A DNA stretch of 64,000 nt from Clostridiales bacterium (GCA_012800735.1 JAAZIU010000032.1:22848-86847); one strand, 5' to 3'; shown: positions 51,842 through 61,734, counted from the first letter of the stretch. Notes: generated from the letters alone by a model not told the origin. Numbers and translations: made by a program.

Positions 51842-54409
51842 ATGTTAAAAATATACGATTTAAGGTTAGACGGTGCTCTAATGTCTTCTCTCAGAGGAAA
51901 TCAGGCGCTTACAAATAATCCTGAGATATCATGGGCCGTCGGATGTGTCGGAGAAGACACTTTTCAGACAGCTTATGAAGCGGAATTTATCCGCGACGGA
52001 AAATGCATCTGGAAAACGGGAAAGGTTGAAACCGACAAGCAGAAGCTGACATATGAAGGCGAACACCTTAAAGCGGGCGACCGAGTTGATTTCAAAATAA
52101 AGGTATGGGGAAACAGCGGTTCTTTCGGAACTGTTTGCGATGCTTTTGATTTTATACTTTTAGATAAATGGTCGGCGCCTTGGATTACCTGCGAAGGCGA
52201 GCGTGAGAATTATCGTCCTGTCCGTTTCAAGCGAGAAGTTGAGATTCCGGAAGATATGGAGTCATGCTGTCTTTATGTTTGCGGAATCGGATATCAGAAG
52301 GTAAGAATTGACGGATTTGAAATAGATGACGCAGTGCTTGATCCGGCTTTTACCGATTATGATATGCGTTGCTGTTATGTGCCTTATTCGAATCCTGCGG
52401 ATTTAACGCCGGGCAAGCATATCCTTACCGTTGATGTTGCCAATGGCTGGAGATATGAAGCCTCCGGAATGCTTAATAATCTTAATAACGGAAAGGGTCC
52501 AAACTTTTCAGGTCCCATTCAGCTTACAGTTTTGCTGAGAATCCGTCTTAAAGACGGCAGCGAATATGACATTACAACCGATGATGAGTGGAAGTGGTCA
52601 TATTTCGGGATAACATATGCCGGTATTTTCAACGGTGAGCATTATGATGCGCGTTTTGAGGAAGAATGGAACACAGTAAAAATAACCGCTCCGCCTTCTG
52701 AAAACACCATAATGTCTCCGATGATTTTCCCGCCGATACTTGATCAGGAAACCTATGCTCCGATCGATATCTGGCAGCCGGAAAAAGGGCGGTTTATTGT
52801 AGACTTCGGTCAGAATCTTGCCGGAGTTGTTCAAATTCGCCTGCCGAAGGCGGTTTCGGGTACAGTTATAACTATTCGTCACGCAGAGTTGCTTGATGAA
52901 GAAGGAAATCTTTTCACCGCGCCGCTCAGAGGAGCTGAGCAAACCGACAGTTACACATATTCCGGTGATGATGATGTTTTTTATGAGCCGGAATTTACCT
53001 ATCACGGTTTCCGTTATGCGGAAGTTACGGGGTATCCCGAAGTACTTACAGATGCGGACATTATATCCGTTTCGAGGTATTCAAATATCGGCTTACGCGG
53101 AGATTTTAGATGCGGCAGTCCCATGCTCAATGCGATTAACGATATCTGTGTAAAAACCGAGCTTGCGAATATACATTCAATTCTTACCGACTGTCCTCAG
53201 CGTGACGAGCGTATGGGTTGGATGAATGACGCAACGGTGCGATTCGAGGAAACACCGTATAATTTTGAAACAGGTCGGGTCTGGCCGAAAATTACTTCGG
53301 ATATAATTGACACGCAGCGACGGTTTGGCGACGGAGCGTTTCAATGTACTGCTCCGGCTGTCTGGGGCGGTCATCCGGCTGATCCTGTTTGCACCTCTTT
53401 CCTTATGGCCGGTTATATGGACTGGCTCCACAACGGCCGCACCGCCTCCATAGAGATTGGTTATGAAGGCTATAAAGCATGGGAGGATGTACTGCTTTCA
53501 AAATCTGACGACTATATTGTAAATTACAGCTATTACGGTGACTGGGCATCTCCGGCTTTTGCCTGCATCGGTTATCCGGAACAGGACGGTGCTAATTCGG
53601 CAATCACTCCGGGTATCTTTATGTCAACCGGTTATTCTTATCTTAACTGCAAGTTGATAGCTAAATTTGCAGGGATACTCGGCAATACTGAAGATGTCGA
53701 AAAATATGAAGGACTTGCCGAAAAGATTAAAACAGCTTTTCTTAATAAATGGTATTGCGGGAACGGTATATTCGCCGATAAATCCACTCTTGAAGATGGA
53801 GAAACACCGCAGCCGATGAGCCAGGCTTGTCAATGCTTCCCTGTTTGGCTTGGTATTATTGAAGGCAATGATGCGCGGGACGCCGCCGATGCGCTTGTCA
53901 AAAAAATCGAAGCTGACGGCAACCGCTTGACGACCGGCAACCTCTGCACCAAATATTTGTTTGATGTATTGGCTGTCTGGGGACATTCAGATAAGGCGAT
54001 AGAGCTTTTAATGAGTGAGAGTTATCCTTCATTCGGTTTTATGCTTCAAAATGAAGCGACTACCGTTTGGGAACGTTTTGAACTTAAAAAGAACCCCGGT
54101 ATGAACTCCCATTGTCATCCGATGTATGGAGCTGTCGGTTATTGGTTCTACGCTCATCTTGCCGGAATTCAGCCGCTTGAAGAGGGATTCCGCAGAGTCA
54201 GAATCGCGCCGGCGAACGAGTGCGGTCTTTTGTCCTGCCAAGCTTCGGTAAACTCACCTTACGGTAAGATCTCGGTAAGATGGACGAAGAAATACGGCGA
54301 ATACCAGCTGTATTGCCAGATTCCGTTTGGAGTAAAGGCTGATATTGAATTCGGCGGAATTAAAAGAACCGTTGAAGCGGGTTATCATGTTTATAATTAC
54401 AAGGTGTAA
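51842..54409 (+). CDS. GH78 alpha-L-rhamnosidase
   Basis: An 855-residue multidomain protein without a signal peptide. The N-terminal half has the beta-sandwich domains of bacterial rhamnosidases (residues about 1-400). The catalytic alpha/alpha barrel starts near residue 430, with the motif DCPQRDERMGW around residue 455 containing the general acid region. Most homologs read GWTGDA where this one reads GWMNDA. The C-terminal beta domain follows to the end. It releases L-rhamnose, probably from imported rhamnogalacturonan or glycoside fragments. The start follows GGAGGAG; an extended -10 (TGTTATAAT, 51802-51810) is upstream. Confidence 0.92.
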   Translation: MLKIYDLRLDGALMSSLRGNQALTNNPEISWAVGCVGEDTFQTAYEAEFIRDGKCIWKTGKVETDKQKLTYEGEHLKAGDRVDFKIKVWGNSGSFGTVCDAFDFILLDKWSAPWITCEGERENYRPVRFKREVEIPEDMESCCLYVCGIGYQKVRIDGFEIDDAVLDPAFTDYDMRCCYVPYSNPADLTPGKHILTVDVANGWRYEASGMLNNLNNGKGPNFSGPIQLTVLLRIRLKDGSEYDITTDDEWKWSYFGITYAGIFNGEHYDARFEEEWNTVKITAPPSENTIMSPMIFPPILDQETYAPIDIWQPEKGRFIVDFGQNLAGVVQIRLPKAVSGTVITIRHAELLDEEGNLFTAPLRGAEQTDSYTYSGDDDVFYEPEFTYHGFRYAEVTGYPEVLTDADIISVSRYSNIGLRGDFRCGSPMLNAINDICVKTELANIHSILTDCPQRDERMGWMNDATVRFEETPYNFETGRVWPKITSDIIDTQRRFGDGAFQCTAPAVWGGHPADPVCTSFLMAGYMDWLHNGRTASIEIGYEGYKAWEDVLLSKSDDYIVNYSYYGDWASPAFACIGYPEQDGANSAITPGIFMSTGYSYLNCKLIAKFAGILGNTEDVEKYEGLAEKIKTAFLNKWYCGNGIFADKSTLEDGETPQPMSQACQCFPVWLGIIEGNDARDAADALVKKIEADGNRLTTGNLCTKYLFDVLAVWGHSDKAIELLMSESYPSFGFMLQNEATTVWERFELKKNPGMNSHCHPMYGAVGYWFYAHLAGIQPLEEGFRRVRIAPANECGLLSCQASVNSPYGKISVRWTKKYGEYQLYCQIPFGVKADIEFGGIKRTVEAGYHVYNYKV

Positions 54410-54412
54410 ATA

Positions 54413-54450
54413 AAAATCCGGTGCGGTCTTTTAAATCCGCACCGGATTTT
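54413..54450 (+). terminator. Intrinsic terminator after the rhamnosidase gene
   Basis: A perfect 14-bp stem (AAAATCCGGTGCGG / CCGCACCGGATTTT) with a 10-base loop. Confidence 0.9.
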
Positions 54451-54520
54451 CTATAATTACTTATCTAATCCGAAAAGTGTTTTTTTAGACAACCTTCTCT
54501 GTATGTTGAGACAAAATGTT

Positions 54521-55675
54521 TTATAAATCGTCTTTACCGGACTTACGCCAGCCGTCGGCAATGCGCTTTTCAAGCTGATTAAACGGCCTGAGTCCGCTCA
54601 GAGAATCGTATCCCTCAAGGCAGGAACACCCGGCAGCGCAGGCAAGACGCAGGCAATTATCCGGACCACGACCGGTAATGATTGCGCTTAGAAAAGCCGC
54701 GATAGAAGTATCTCCGGCTCCGGTTCCGGAGAGTAGCTGCCTGGGGGTATAACTTTGTTCGAATGCCGAGAAATTACTCCAGGAATTTCCCGATATACCT
54801 AATTTATCACTTATATCGGCAAGCTTGTTTTTATCGGCAGCTACGCAGTATATACCGGGTTTACCACATTTCAAAAGAACGATTTTAGCCCCAAGGTCAA
54901 GGCATTTCTGCGCGAGAGGCTTTATCTCGTTTTCTATATCAAAAACGGCTGTGACATCCTGCCCTTTTGCTTTATTTTTCCATTCCTTCAGCAATTTGGG
55001 TTCAAGCATATAGCAAACCTCCTCGGCTGACGGAGTAAATATATCGACAAAAGGAAGAACACTTCTCAGGATATACTCCCAGTCGCTCTTTGCTGCTTCC
55101 GAATTGGTATCAACGACTGTCAGGTCAAGCGAAGTGATACATCCGGCTGCTTTCACTTTTTTGAAAAGTTTTATAGTTTCGGCGCCGTCGTTTTCATACA
55201 TTTTCTTCATCAGTGTCGGATAACCGAAGTGAAACAGCGATGCGTTTTTCAGTTCTTCTTTACTTATAAAAGAAGAATCAAATGTGTCGTTTGGACCGGG
55301 ATTGTGAAAAAATATCCGGTCATATCCCGGCAGAGCAAGAGCGATTGTATAAGAAGACGATGCTTCTTTGTCAATAATCATGCCCTCGGATGCGCCGTGG
55401 TTATTAAGAATATTCAATACCAAACGACCGAGATCGTCATCTCCGACAATACCTTTAAGAACGACATCAGCTTTATCTTCCAAAAACAGCTTCATTGCAA
55501 GACCGGTATTAGCTACCGAACCGCCGGTGTGGATAGCAGCGCCGCCTACTTCGGTAAGGTGACCAGGTACAAAAATATGACTGAAATCATTAAGAGTCTC
55601 AGATTTAAATTTTGGCGTTATATCAAGGCAGATATGCCCGGCGCAGATTACTTTCTTTTTCATAAACCGCTCCAT
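54521..55675 (-). CDS. PfkB-family carbohydrate kinase
   Basis: A 384-residue ribokinase-type protein. Signature 1 is GGSVANTGLAMK near residue 50, and signature 2 is GTGAGDTSIAAFLSA near residue 320, carrying the catalytic Asp. The adenine-pocket region KCGKPGIYC is also present. Members phosphorylate sugars, sugar acids or nucleosides. It is slightly long, with an insert (KEWKNKAKGQDVTAVFD) near residue 230. The start is the ATG after GAGGATAGAA. The promoter lies at 55709-55737. The genes nearby suggest a sugar or sugar-acid substrate. Confidence 0.9.
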   Translation of the reverse strand: MERFMKKKVICAGHICLDITPKFKSETLNDFSHIFVPGHLTEVGGAAIHTGGSVANTGLAMKLFLEDKADVVLKGIVGDDDLGRLVLNILNNHGASEGMIIDKEASSSYTIALALPGYDRIFFHNPGPNDTFDSSFISKEELKNASLFHFGYPTLMKKMYENDGAETIKLFKKVKAAGCITSLDLTVVDTNSEAAKSDWEYILRSVLPFVDIFTPSAEEVCYMLEPKLLKEWKNKAKGQDVTAVFDIENEIKPLAQKCLDLGAKIVLLKCGKPGIYCVAADKNKLADISDKLGISGNSWSNFSAFEQSYTPRQLLSGTGAGDTSIAAFLSAIITGRGPDNCLRLACAAGCSCLEGYDSLSGLRPFNQLEKRIADGWRKSGKDDL

Positions 55676-55708
55676 TTCTATCCTCGACCGTATTTATATT
55701 ATGAAAGA

Positions 55709-55737
55709 AGTATAGCATAATTGCCCGGATTTGTCAA
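55709..55737 (-). promoter_or_regulatory. Sigma-A promoter for the PfkB gene
   Basis: On the minus strand: TTGACA, 17-base spacer, TATACT, 34 bases before the start. Confidence 0.78.
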
Positions 55738-55764
55738 GATGTGTATACATATATTATTAATGTG

Positions 55765-55792
55765 TTGACACGGCAGAATAATATGGTATAAT
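55765..55792 (+). promoter_or_regulatory. Sigma-A promoter for the OYE-SDR-flavoprotein operon
   Basis: TTGACA, 16-base spacer, TATAAT, 38 bases before the first start. It is divergent from the PfkB promoter, 28 bases away. Confidence 0.8.
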
Positions 55793-55829
55793 ATGATTAT
55801 AAGTGATTAACAGAAACTGAGTTGTTATT

Positions 55830-57032
55830 ATGTTGAAACAAAATCATAAAATACGCGGAAGAATTATAGAAAACAGGATTGTTTTCCAGCCTATGGAAGG
55901 CTGTGACTGCAATGATGACGGCTCGCCCTCGGGATTGACCGTTGAAAAATACCTGACCGAAGCCAAATCGGGAGCAGGTATAATTTGGATGGAAGCTTCT
56001 GCCGTCTGCCCGGAGGGCAGAACTAACACCCGGCAGATGATGCTGACAGAGGAAAATCTTGATTCTTTCAAAGAACTTGTAAATCTTATACATCAAACTG
56101 CTGCAGAAACTACCGGTGTCAAACCGATACTTATACTGCAACTGACCCATTCCGGACGACAAAGCATAAAGCCGATGATAGCTTACAGAAATCCGGTTTA
56201 TGAAGAAAGAAAACCGATGTCGGATAATAATATAGTTACCGATGAATATCTCGACACTATTCCGGAGATGTATTATTCGGCTGCTTTGCTTGCCGAAAAA
56301 GCCGGTTTCGATGGCGTTGATGTTAAAAGCTGCCACGGATATCTTATTCAGGAACTGCTTTCTGCTTTCTCTCGTCCCGGACATTACGGCGGGAATTATG
56401 AAAATCGTACAAGACTTTACAAGAACTGTATGAGAGCTGCAAAGGATGCTGTCGGAGACAGGCTATTGCTATGCGCGCGGATTGGTGTGTCGGATATGGT
56501 GCCTTATCCGAACGGCTTTGGCACTACTCCTGACGGTGAACTTGATTTATCCGAATCCGACAGGCTGATAGGTGAGTTAATGGATGTCGGTATGGAATTT
56601 TTGAATGTAACAGTCGGTAATCCCTATTACAATCCTCATATTAACCGCCCGTTTCGCCGGGGAGCATATACACCGCCGGAAACTCCACAGCAAGGACTTT
56701 CACGGTTCGAATATATCGAGCGTCATATAAAACAGCTCTATCCTGCCCTTCCCGTTGTTGGTTCTGGACTTTCGTATTATCGAAAGGATCTTATAGAGCA
56801 GGCGGAGAGGCTTATCAGTTCCGGTGTTTGTGATTTTGTCGGATTCGGTCGTGCTTCTCTTGCTTATCCGATGTTGTGGCGGGATTATCTTGACGGCTGT
56901 TTTGATGTGAAAAAATGCTGCGTTGCCTGTTCAAGGTGTACTGAACTTATGAGAGCGAATCAGGTAAGCGGATGCGCGGTATTCAATTCTTATTATCGGA
57001 ATCTTTACGAGAAAACTTTCAATAAAAACTGA
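55830..57032 (+). CDS. NADH:flavin oxidoreductase/old yellow enzyme-type with Fe-S cysteine cluster
   Basis: A 400-residue TIM-barrel flavoenzyme. It has LQLTHSGRQS, the catalytic FDGVDVKSCHGYLIQELL region, GHYGGNYENRTRL and VVGSGLSYY near the FMN site. The C-terminal CCVACSRCTELMRANQVSGC is a cysteine cluster like that of the 2,4-dienoyl-CoA reductase subgroup, which binds a 4Fe-4S centre. It lacks the C-terminal FAD/NAD domains of that subgroup, so an electron-donor partner is needed. The start has no strong Shine-Dalgarno. It is first in an operon with an SDR and a fumarate reductase-type flavoprotein. Confidence 0.85.
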   Translation: MLKQNHKIRGRIIENRIVFQPMEGCDCNDDGSPSGLTVEKYLTEAKSGAGIIWMEASAVCPEGRTNTRQMMLTEENLDSFKELVNLIHQTAAETTGVKPILILQLTHSGRQSIKPMIAYRNPVYEERKPMSDNNIVTDEYLDTIPEMYYSAALLAEKAGFDGVDVKSCHGYLIQELLSAFSRPGHYGGNYENRTRLYKNCMRAAKDAVGDRLLLCARIGVSDMVPYPNGFGTTPDGELDLSESDRLIGELMDVGMEFLNVTVGNPYYNPHINRPFRRGAYTPPETPQQGLSRFEYIERHIKQLYPALPVVGSGLSYYRKDLIEQAERLISSGVCDFVGFGRASLAYPMLWRDYLDGCFDVKKCCVACSRCTELMRANQVSGCAVFNSYYRNLYEKTFNKN

Positions 57033-57052
57033 TAAATATCAGGAGGTTTGTA

Positions 57053-57787
57053 ATGAAAAAAGTTGCTTTGGTAACCGGTTCATATCAGGGTATCGGAAAA
57101 GGTATTGCTGATAAGCTGAAAAAAGAAGGATATATAGTTGTCTATTCGGATGTCCATGACGGCATGGAAAATGAAAATTACATTAAGTGCGATATATCGT
57201 CCTCAGAAGACAGGCTCTCTCTCCGTGATAAAATTGATAAAAAATACGGCAGACTTGATTTACTTGTAAACAACGCCGGGGTTGCCTGCAAGGTGCGGTT
57301 AGATATACTTGAGACCACAGAGGAAAGCTATGACCGTGTTACGGGAATAAACACCAAGGGTACTTTCTTTATGTGTCAGGTTTTTGCAAATTACATGATT
57401 GAATGTCTGAACAAAGGATTTGAGGATTATTCACCTCGTATAGTGAACATCGCTTCGAATTCGAGTTATACTTCAAGCACTTCAAGAGGCGAGTACTGCA
57501 TATCCAAGGCAGGTGTTTCTATGACAACCCTGCTTTTCGCCGACAGGTTGGCTGAATACGGTATACCTGTTTTTGAAGTGCGTCCCGGAATAATAAAAAC
57601 GCCGATGACGGAAGTAGTCACGCAAAGATACGATAAGCTGATTGCCGAAGGGATAACGCCGATAAAACGCTGGGGTACTCCGGAAGATGTGGCTAACTGC
57701 GTCTTTGCGGCGGCAACCGGACTGCTTGACTTCGGAACGGGTACTGTTCTTAATGCTGACGGCGGTTTCCATATCAGGAGATTGTGA
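57053..57787 (+). CDS. Short-chain dehydrogenase/reductase (SDR)
   Basis: A 244-residue classical SDR. The cofactor motif is TGSYQGIG (residues 8-15), with Asp at the end of strand 2 (VVYSDVHDG), suggesting NAD(H). NNAG follows at about residue 75, the catalytic Ser is in NIASNSSYTS, and YCISK (Tyr near 148) completes the set. The C-terminal GTGTVLNADGGFHI is typical of 3-oxoacyl reductase-like and sugar dehydrogenases. It lies 20 bases after the OYE gene with an AGGAGG site. A sugar or sugar-acid substrate is plausible. Confidence 0.9.
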   Translation: MKKVALVTGSYQGIGKGIADKLKKEGYIVVYSDVHDGMENENYIKCDISSSEDRLSLRDKIDKKYGRLDLLVNNAGVACKVRLDILETTEESYDRVTGINTKGTFFMCQVFANYMIECLNKGFEDYSPRIVNIASNSSYTSSTSRGEYCISKAGVSMTTLLFADRLAEYGIPVFEVRPGIIKTPMTEVVTQRYDKLIAEGITPIKRWGTPEDVANCVFAAATGLLDFGTGTVLNADGGFHIRRL

Positions 57788-57794
57788 GTTTATT

Positions 57795-59672
57795 ATGAAA
57801 ATATTGACTTATTCTGCGGTTGTTATAGGCTCCGGCTGCGCCGGATATAACTGCGCCGACCGGCTTTATGATTTCGGAGTGACTGATATCGCTCTCATAA
57901 CCGAGGGCAGGAATATGGGGACATCCCGAAATACCGGCTCTGACAAGCAAACATATTATAAAATCAGTCTTTGCGGCGATGACGGCGACAGCGTAATGGA
58001 AATGGCAAAGACGCTGTTCTCCGGCGGCTCGATGGACGGAGATACCGCACTTTGCGAAGCGGCAAATTCCGCACGCTGTTTCATGAGATTAACCGACCTC
58101 GGAGTTCCCTTTCCAACCAATGAATATGGCGAATTTGTCGGATATAAAACTGACCACGACCCGTCAAGACGGGCTACATCGATAGGACCTTATACATCAA
58201 AACGAATGAATGAGGTTCTTGAGAAGTCGGTGCTTGACAAGAATATTCCTGTTTTGGATGGGTATCAGGTAATTAAGCTGCTTGTTGACAACGGGAAAAT
58301 AACCGGGCTTTTGATGCAGGATTTGAATGTAACCGACCGAGTCGAAATCATTGCGGTTAAAACGCCGTATATCGTCTTATGTACCGGAGGTCCTGCCGGA
58401 ATTTATCGCGATACCGTATATCCGGAAAGCCAAATCGGAGCATCCGGGCTTGCGCTTGATATCGGTGCAGCTGCGCAGAGCCTTTGCGAATGGCAATACG
58501 GACTTGCGTCTGTTGATTTCCGTTGGAATGTCAGCGGGACATATCAACAGGTGCTTCCGAGATACATTTCAATCGACGAAAACGGCTGCGAGCGGGAGTT
58601 TCTTTGCGATTATATGACCGACACCGAAGTTTTGACAGCTACATTCCTAAAGGGTTATCAATGGCCTTTTGATGTCAGGAAAATTAACGGTTCATCTTAT
58701 ATCGATCTGCTCGTTTACAATGAAACGGTTTTCAAGAATCGCAAGGTTTATCTCGATTTTACCAGGGAGCCTTCAGCTCTTTCAAATGGCTTTGACCTGC
58801 TTGAATCTGAAGCCCGGAATTATCTTAAAAACTCCGGCGCACTGATCCCGCTTCCTATTGAACGCTTGAAGAAAATGAACCAACGCGCCATTGATCTTTA
58901 TGCCGATCACGGAATTGATATAACCAAAGACTCGCTCAGAATTGCAGTATGCGCACAGCACAACAACGGCGGAATATCCGTCGGCGCTGATTATCAAACG
59001 ACGATAACAGGGCTTTACTGCGCCGGTGAAGCGGCGGGGACATTCGGAATTTTCAGACCGGGCGGAAGCGCTTTAAACTCAACTCAGGTTGGCTCGCTGC
59101 GCGCCGCAGAGCATATTGCTTATTTAGCTGATAATACCCTTTCAACAAACTTTGAAAGCATAGCGAAAAAGGCGATTGATGAAATAGATAACTTACTTAA
59201 AAAAACCCAAGGCAATTCAACTGTATTCAAAATACGCGGAGAATATCAATCTTTGATGAGTCGCTGTTTCTCGTTTATTCGTGATATCGAACAGATGGAA
59301 GACGGAGTAAGGTCATTGGAGGAACGACTGAAAAGCTTTGGGGATGACAACAGATGGTCTACTTCAAAAGAAGCTGCAAATCTGCTTCGCAACTATGATA
59401 TACTCTTAACATCTGAAGCAGTTGCAAAGTCAATGCTGTATTCGGCAAAGAAATACGGCTCTCATGGCTCGGCGTTTGTCATAGGCGAAGGCGGTTTCAT
59501 GGACAGAAGTCCTAAGCCTTCAAACGATAAAATACAAGGAGTCGTTATAACCGCTGCTAAAGGAAACAGCGGTTCTGTCGAAGTTTCTGAACGACCGATA
59601 AGACCGATACCTGAGCGTGATTTATGGTTTGAAAGGGTTTGGAACAATTACATTAAAACGCATGATAAGTGA
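57795..59672 (+). CDS. FAD-binding fumarate reductase/succinate dehydrogenase-type flavoprotein
   Basis: A 625-residue protein. The dinucleotide motif GSGCAGYNCADRL is at about residues 11-23, and the segment GRNMGTSRNTGSDKQTYYK lines the FAD. The late part has GLYCAGEAAGTFGIFRPGGSALNSTQVGSLRAAE, as in the flavoprotein subunit of fumarate reductases and AprA-like proteins. No Fe-S or membrane partner subunit is adjacent. I chose ATG 57795, seven bases after the SDR stop, because the longer ORF lies inside the SDR gene. It probably oxidises or reduces a specific small molecule rather than fumarate. Confidence 0.85.
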   Translation: MKILTYSAVVIGSGCAGYNCADRLYDFGVTDIALITEGRNMGTSRNTGSDKQTYYKISLCGDDGDSVMEMAKTLFSGGSMDGDTALCEAANSARCFMRLTDLGVPFPTNEYGEFVGYKTDHDPSRRATSIGPYTSKRMNEVLEKSVLDKNIPVLDGYQVIKLLVDNGKITGLLMQDLNVTDRVEIIAVKTPYIVLCTGGPAGIYRDTVYPESQIGASGLALDIGAAAQSLCEWQYGLASVDFRWNVSGTYQQVLPRYISIDENGCEREFLCDYMTDTEVLTATFLKGYQWPFDVRKINGSSYIDLLVYNETVFKNRKVYLDFTREPSALSNGFDLLESEARNYLKNSGALIPLPIERLKKMNQRAIDLYADHGIDITKDSLRIAVCAQHNNGGISVGADYQTTITGLYCAGEAAGTFGIFRPGGSALNSTQVGSLRAAEHIAYLADNTLSTNFESIAKKAIDEIDNLLKKTQGNSTVFKIRGEYQSLMSRCFSFIRDIEQMEDGVRSLEERLKSFGDDNRWSTSKEAANLLRNYDILLTSEAVAKSMLYSAKKYGSHGSAFVIGEGGFMDRSPKPSNDKIQGVVITAAKGNSGSVEVSERPIRPIPERDLWFERVWNNYIKTHDK

Positions 59673-59714
59673 TAAAATCAGCGCCGTATTGATTTACGGC
59701 GCTTATCATTTTTA
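59671..59714 (+). terminator. Terminator after the flavoprotein gene
   Basis: GCGCCGTA / TACGGCGC core stem with a six-base loop and a T-rich tail, before a convergent gene. Confidence 0.75.
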
Positions 59715-59740
59715 ATGTATATATAAGTTTATCGTTTCGA

Positions 59741-60751
59741 TTATTCAAACTCTTTGTCGCAGAGAGCAAGAACCAAGCTGACACAGCTGTCTGCGTCGGA
59801 AAGATCGCATAATTCAGTTGAAGTGTGAAGATATCTCATCGGAATGCCTATCGCTCCGGCGCGGCAGCCGCGGCCTGCCTTTTGTATCGGAACAGCATCT
59901 GTGCCGCCCTCGCTTGTAACCAGACGCTGATAGAAAATCCCGTTGTCTTCACAGGTTTTTATCATATCTTTTACGAGCTTATAATCAAATACTATGGTGG
60001 AATCACGGATTTGAACTACCGTTCCGCCGCCGATGGATGTTTCTACGGGCGCAGCGCCTGGGGTATCTCCGGTGGCACAGACATCAACTGCTATGCCAAT
60101 ATCCGGTTGAACCTCAAAAGATGCAACAGAACCGCCGACAGCCGGCAAAGCGATTTCTTCCTGAACTGTAAAAACGAAATAAATATCGTTATATGGTCTT
60201 TTACCGCTCTTCTTTAGCTTTTGCGCCGCTTTTATCAATACGGCGCAACCTATCCGGTTGTCGATCGGGCGACCGGCGACTGTGCTGCCGGCAAGACGGA
60301 CAAGGTATCCTTCCGCTGAGAAGGTATCTCCTACATTAACATATTTAAGAGCTTCATTGCGGCTTTGAGCGCCGATGTCAACATACATTTTCTTGGGTTC
60401 GGGAGGGGAGCTGCCCGGCTCTGCAACCAACATTCCTCTCGCACCGCTTTCAAATACAACATCACGGAATGCTGCCGATGTCCAGTTAGGGAAACCGTTG
60501 TTTGTGAACCGGATGAAGCCGTTGTTGTCTATCTTTGTAACAATCATACCGACTTCGTCGGTGTGGGCAGCATAAAGCAGCTTTTTTCGGTTTTCTCCAT
60601 CGCCGCGAATAAGACAAATAACATTCCCGACAACATCGACCGAACATTCATCGGCGAGCGGCTTCATTATATCTAAAATCATTTGAGCAATATTATGCTC
60701 CCTGCCGGGACAGGCTCTTATTGAAATAAGTTTTGAAAGTAAATCAAACAT
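59741..60751 (-). CDS. M42-family aminopeptidase (glutamyl aminopeptidase/endoglucanase family)
   Basis: A 336-residue co-catalytic metal peptidase. The ligands are in AAHTDEVG (His), PIDNRIGC (Asp), VQEEIA (Glu pair), AVDVCATGD (Asp) and YLHTSTE (His), which is the full M42 set. I chose ATG 60751, preceded by GGAGGAACG, over an upstream in-frame start at 60904. It lies 31 bases after an AraC-type regulator gene and would be transcribed with it. Some family members were first described as endoglucanases, but a peptidase function is best supported. Confidence 0.9.
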   Translation of the reverse strand: MFDLLSKLISIRACPGREHNIAQMILDIMKPLADECSVDVVGNVICLIRGDGENRKKLLYAAHTDEVGMIVTKIDNNGFIRFTNNGFPNWTSAAFRDVVFESGARGMLVAEPGSSPPEPKKMYVDIGAQSRNEALKYVNVGDTFSAEGYLVRLAGSTVAGRPIDNRIGCAVLIKAAQKLKKSGKRPYNDIYFVFTVQEEIALPAVGGSVASFEVQPDIGIAVDVCATGDTPGAAPVETSIGGGTVVQIRDSTIVFDYKLVKDMIKTCEDNGIFYQRLVTSEGGTDAVPIQKAGRGCRAGAIGIPMRYLHTSTELCDLSDADSCVSLVLALCDKEFE

Positions 60752-60782
60752 AAACGTTCCTCCAATAAAATTATAGTTATTA

Positions 60783-61583
60783 TTAATCGATAGCTCGAAA
60801 ATCCTTATATTTTTGAGCAGAAGGTGAATAACCGAAATACTTTTTATACGCTGTTGAAAAATTTTTGGAATCGCGAAATCCGGTTCTTTCAGCCACATCA
60901 GCAATTGAATATCCGCCGGCGTTTAGCAACGCCTGAGCCTTTTCCATTCTGATTTTTATAATGTAAGCTTTTGGAGCAATTCCGAGATCCTTGTTGAAAC
61001 AATCGCGAAGCCTCGTTGAACTGACATAAAATCTTTCGGCTAACATCTCTACGTTCAGGCTGTTTTCATGATAATGCGCAGAGATATATTCGCACACAGC
61101 GCCTGTCAGAGTTGAAATATCTTTAGGTGTATTTACAAGATGCTTCCTGACATCCGCAAAGATAGAGTATAACAGTGCGGTACACCTTATATGATATCCG
61201 GATTCCTGCGATGACCAGACCTCATACGCTTCGCAAAAAATCGGCCATAAAGCATCAAACCTGAAGTCGTGCAGTACCTCGATATAATCCGATTCGCTTT
61301 CCAGAACATTCTGATGTACAGAACGATTTTGCAGACTGAAATGGAAGACGATTTTTTTGTCGTTTTTAGAATATCTTGTATATCCGAAGTTCGGTCGGAA
61401 AAGCGCTAAATCACGTCCTTTAAGATGAACCGTGCCCTTTTCAGATACAATGTCTGTTTCTCCGGTTTGTCTCAGTGAAAGAGCGTAAAAAGGCCGGGGC
61501 TTGGTTCTGACGGTTGCAGTTTCTTCGTCAAGCCGAACTACTTCAAGCAACTGAAGGCTCAGTTGATCTGAATTGAAAATCAT
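60783..61583 (-). CDS. AraC-family transcriptional regulator
   Basis: A 266-residue protein. Residues 1-110 look like a cupin-type sensing domain. Residues about 165-266 hold the two helix-turn-helix units of AraC proteins (LNVEMLAERFYVSSTRLRDCFNKDLG and YSIADVAERTGFRDSKNFSTAYKKYFGYSP). I chose ATG 61583, six bases after AAGGTG. A promoter lies at 61617-61645. It is divergent from the enolase-superfamily gene, so it probably regulates that operon. Confidence 0.9.
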   Translation of the reverse strand: MIFNSDQLSLQLLEVVRLDEETATVRTKPRPFYALSLRQTGETDIVSEKGTVHLKGRDLALFRPNFGYTRYSKNDKKIVFHFSLQNRSVHQNVLESESDYIEVLHDFRFDALWPIFCEAYEVWSSQESGYHIRCTALLYSIFADVRKHLVNTPKDISTLTGAVCEYISAHYHENSLNVEMLAERFYVSSTRLRDCFNKDLGIAPKAYIIKIRMEKAQALLNAGGYSIADVAERTGFRDSKNFSTAYKKYFGYSPSAQKYKDFRAID

Positions 61584-61616
61584 GAAAATCACCTTATTTA
61601 ATATTACGACAATACC

Positions 61617-61645
61617 ATTATAACTTAATTTTGCTCGAAAATCAA
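61617..61645 (-). promoter_or_regulatory. Sigma-A promoter for the AraC/M42 unit
   Basis: On the minus strand: TTGATT, 17-base spacer, TATAAT, 34 bases before the AraC start. Confidence 0.7.
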
Positions 61646-61687
61646 ACCTTTTTTGATGAATATATGGTTTTATGGCAACTTTTTATA

Positions 61688-61696
61688 TGTTATAAT
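61688..61696 (+). promoter_or_regulatory. Extended -10 element for the enolase-superfamily gene
   Basis: TGTTATAAT, with no clear -35. Its dependence on an activator such as the divergent AraC protein would be consistent, but is inferred. Confidence 0.5.
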
Positions 61697-61734
61697 TAAA
61701 AATAGGATACATTTGTTTTGGTAAGTTGGTGAAT

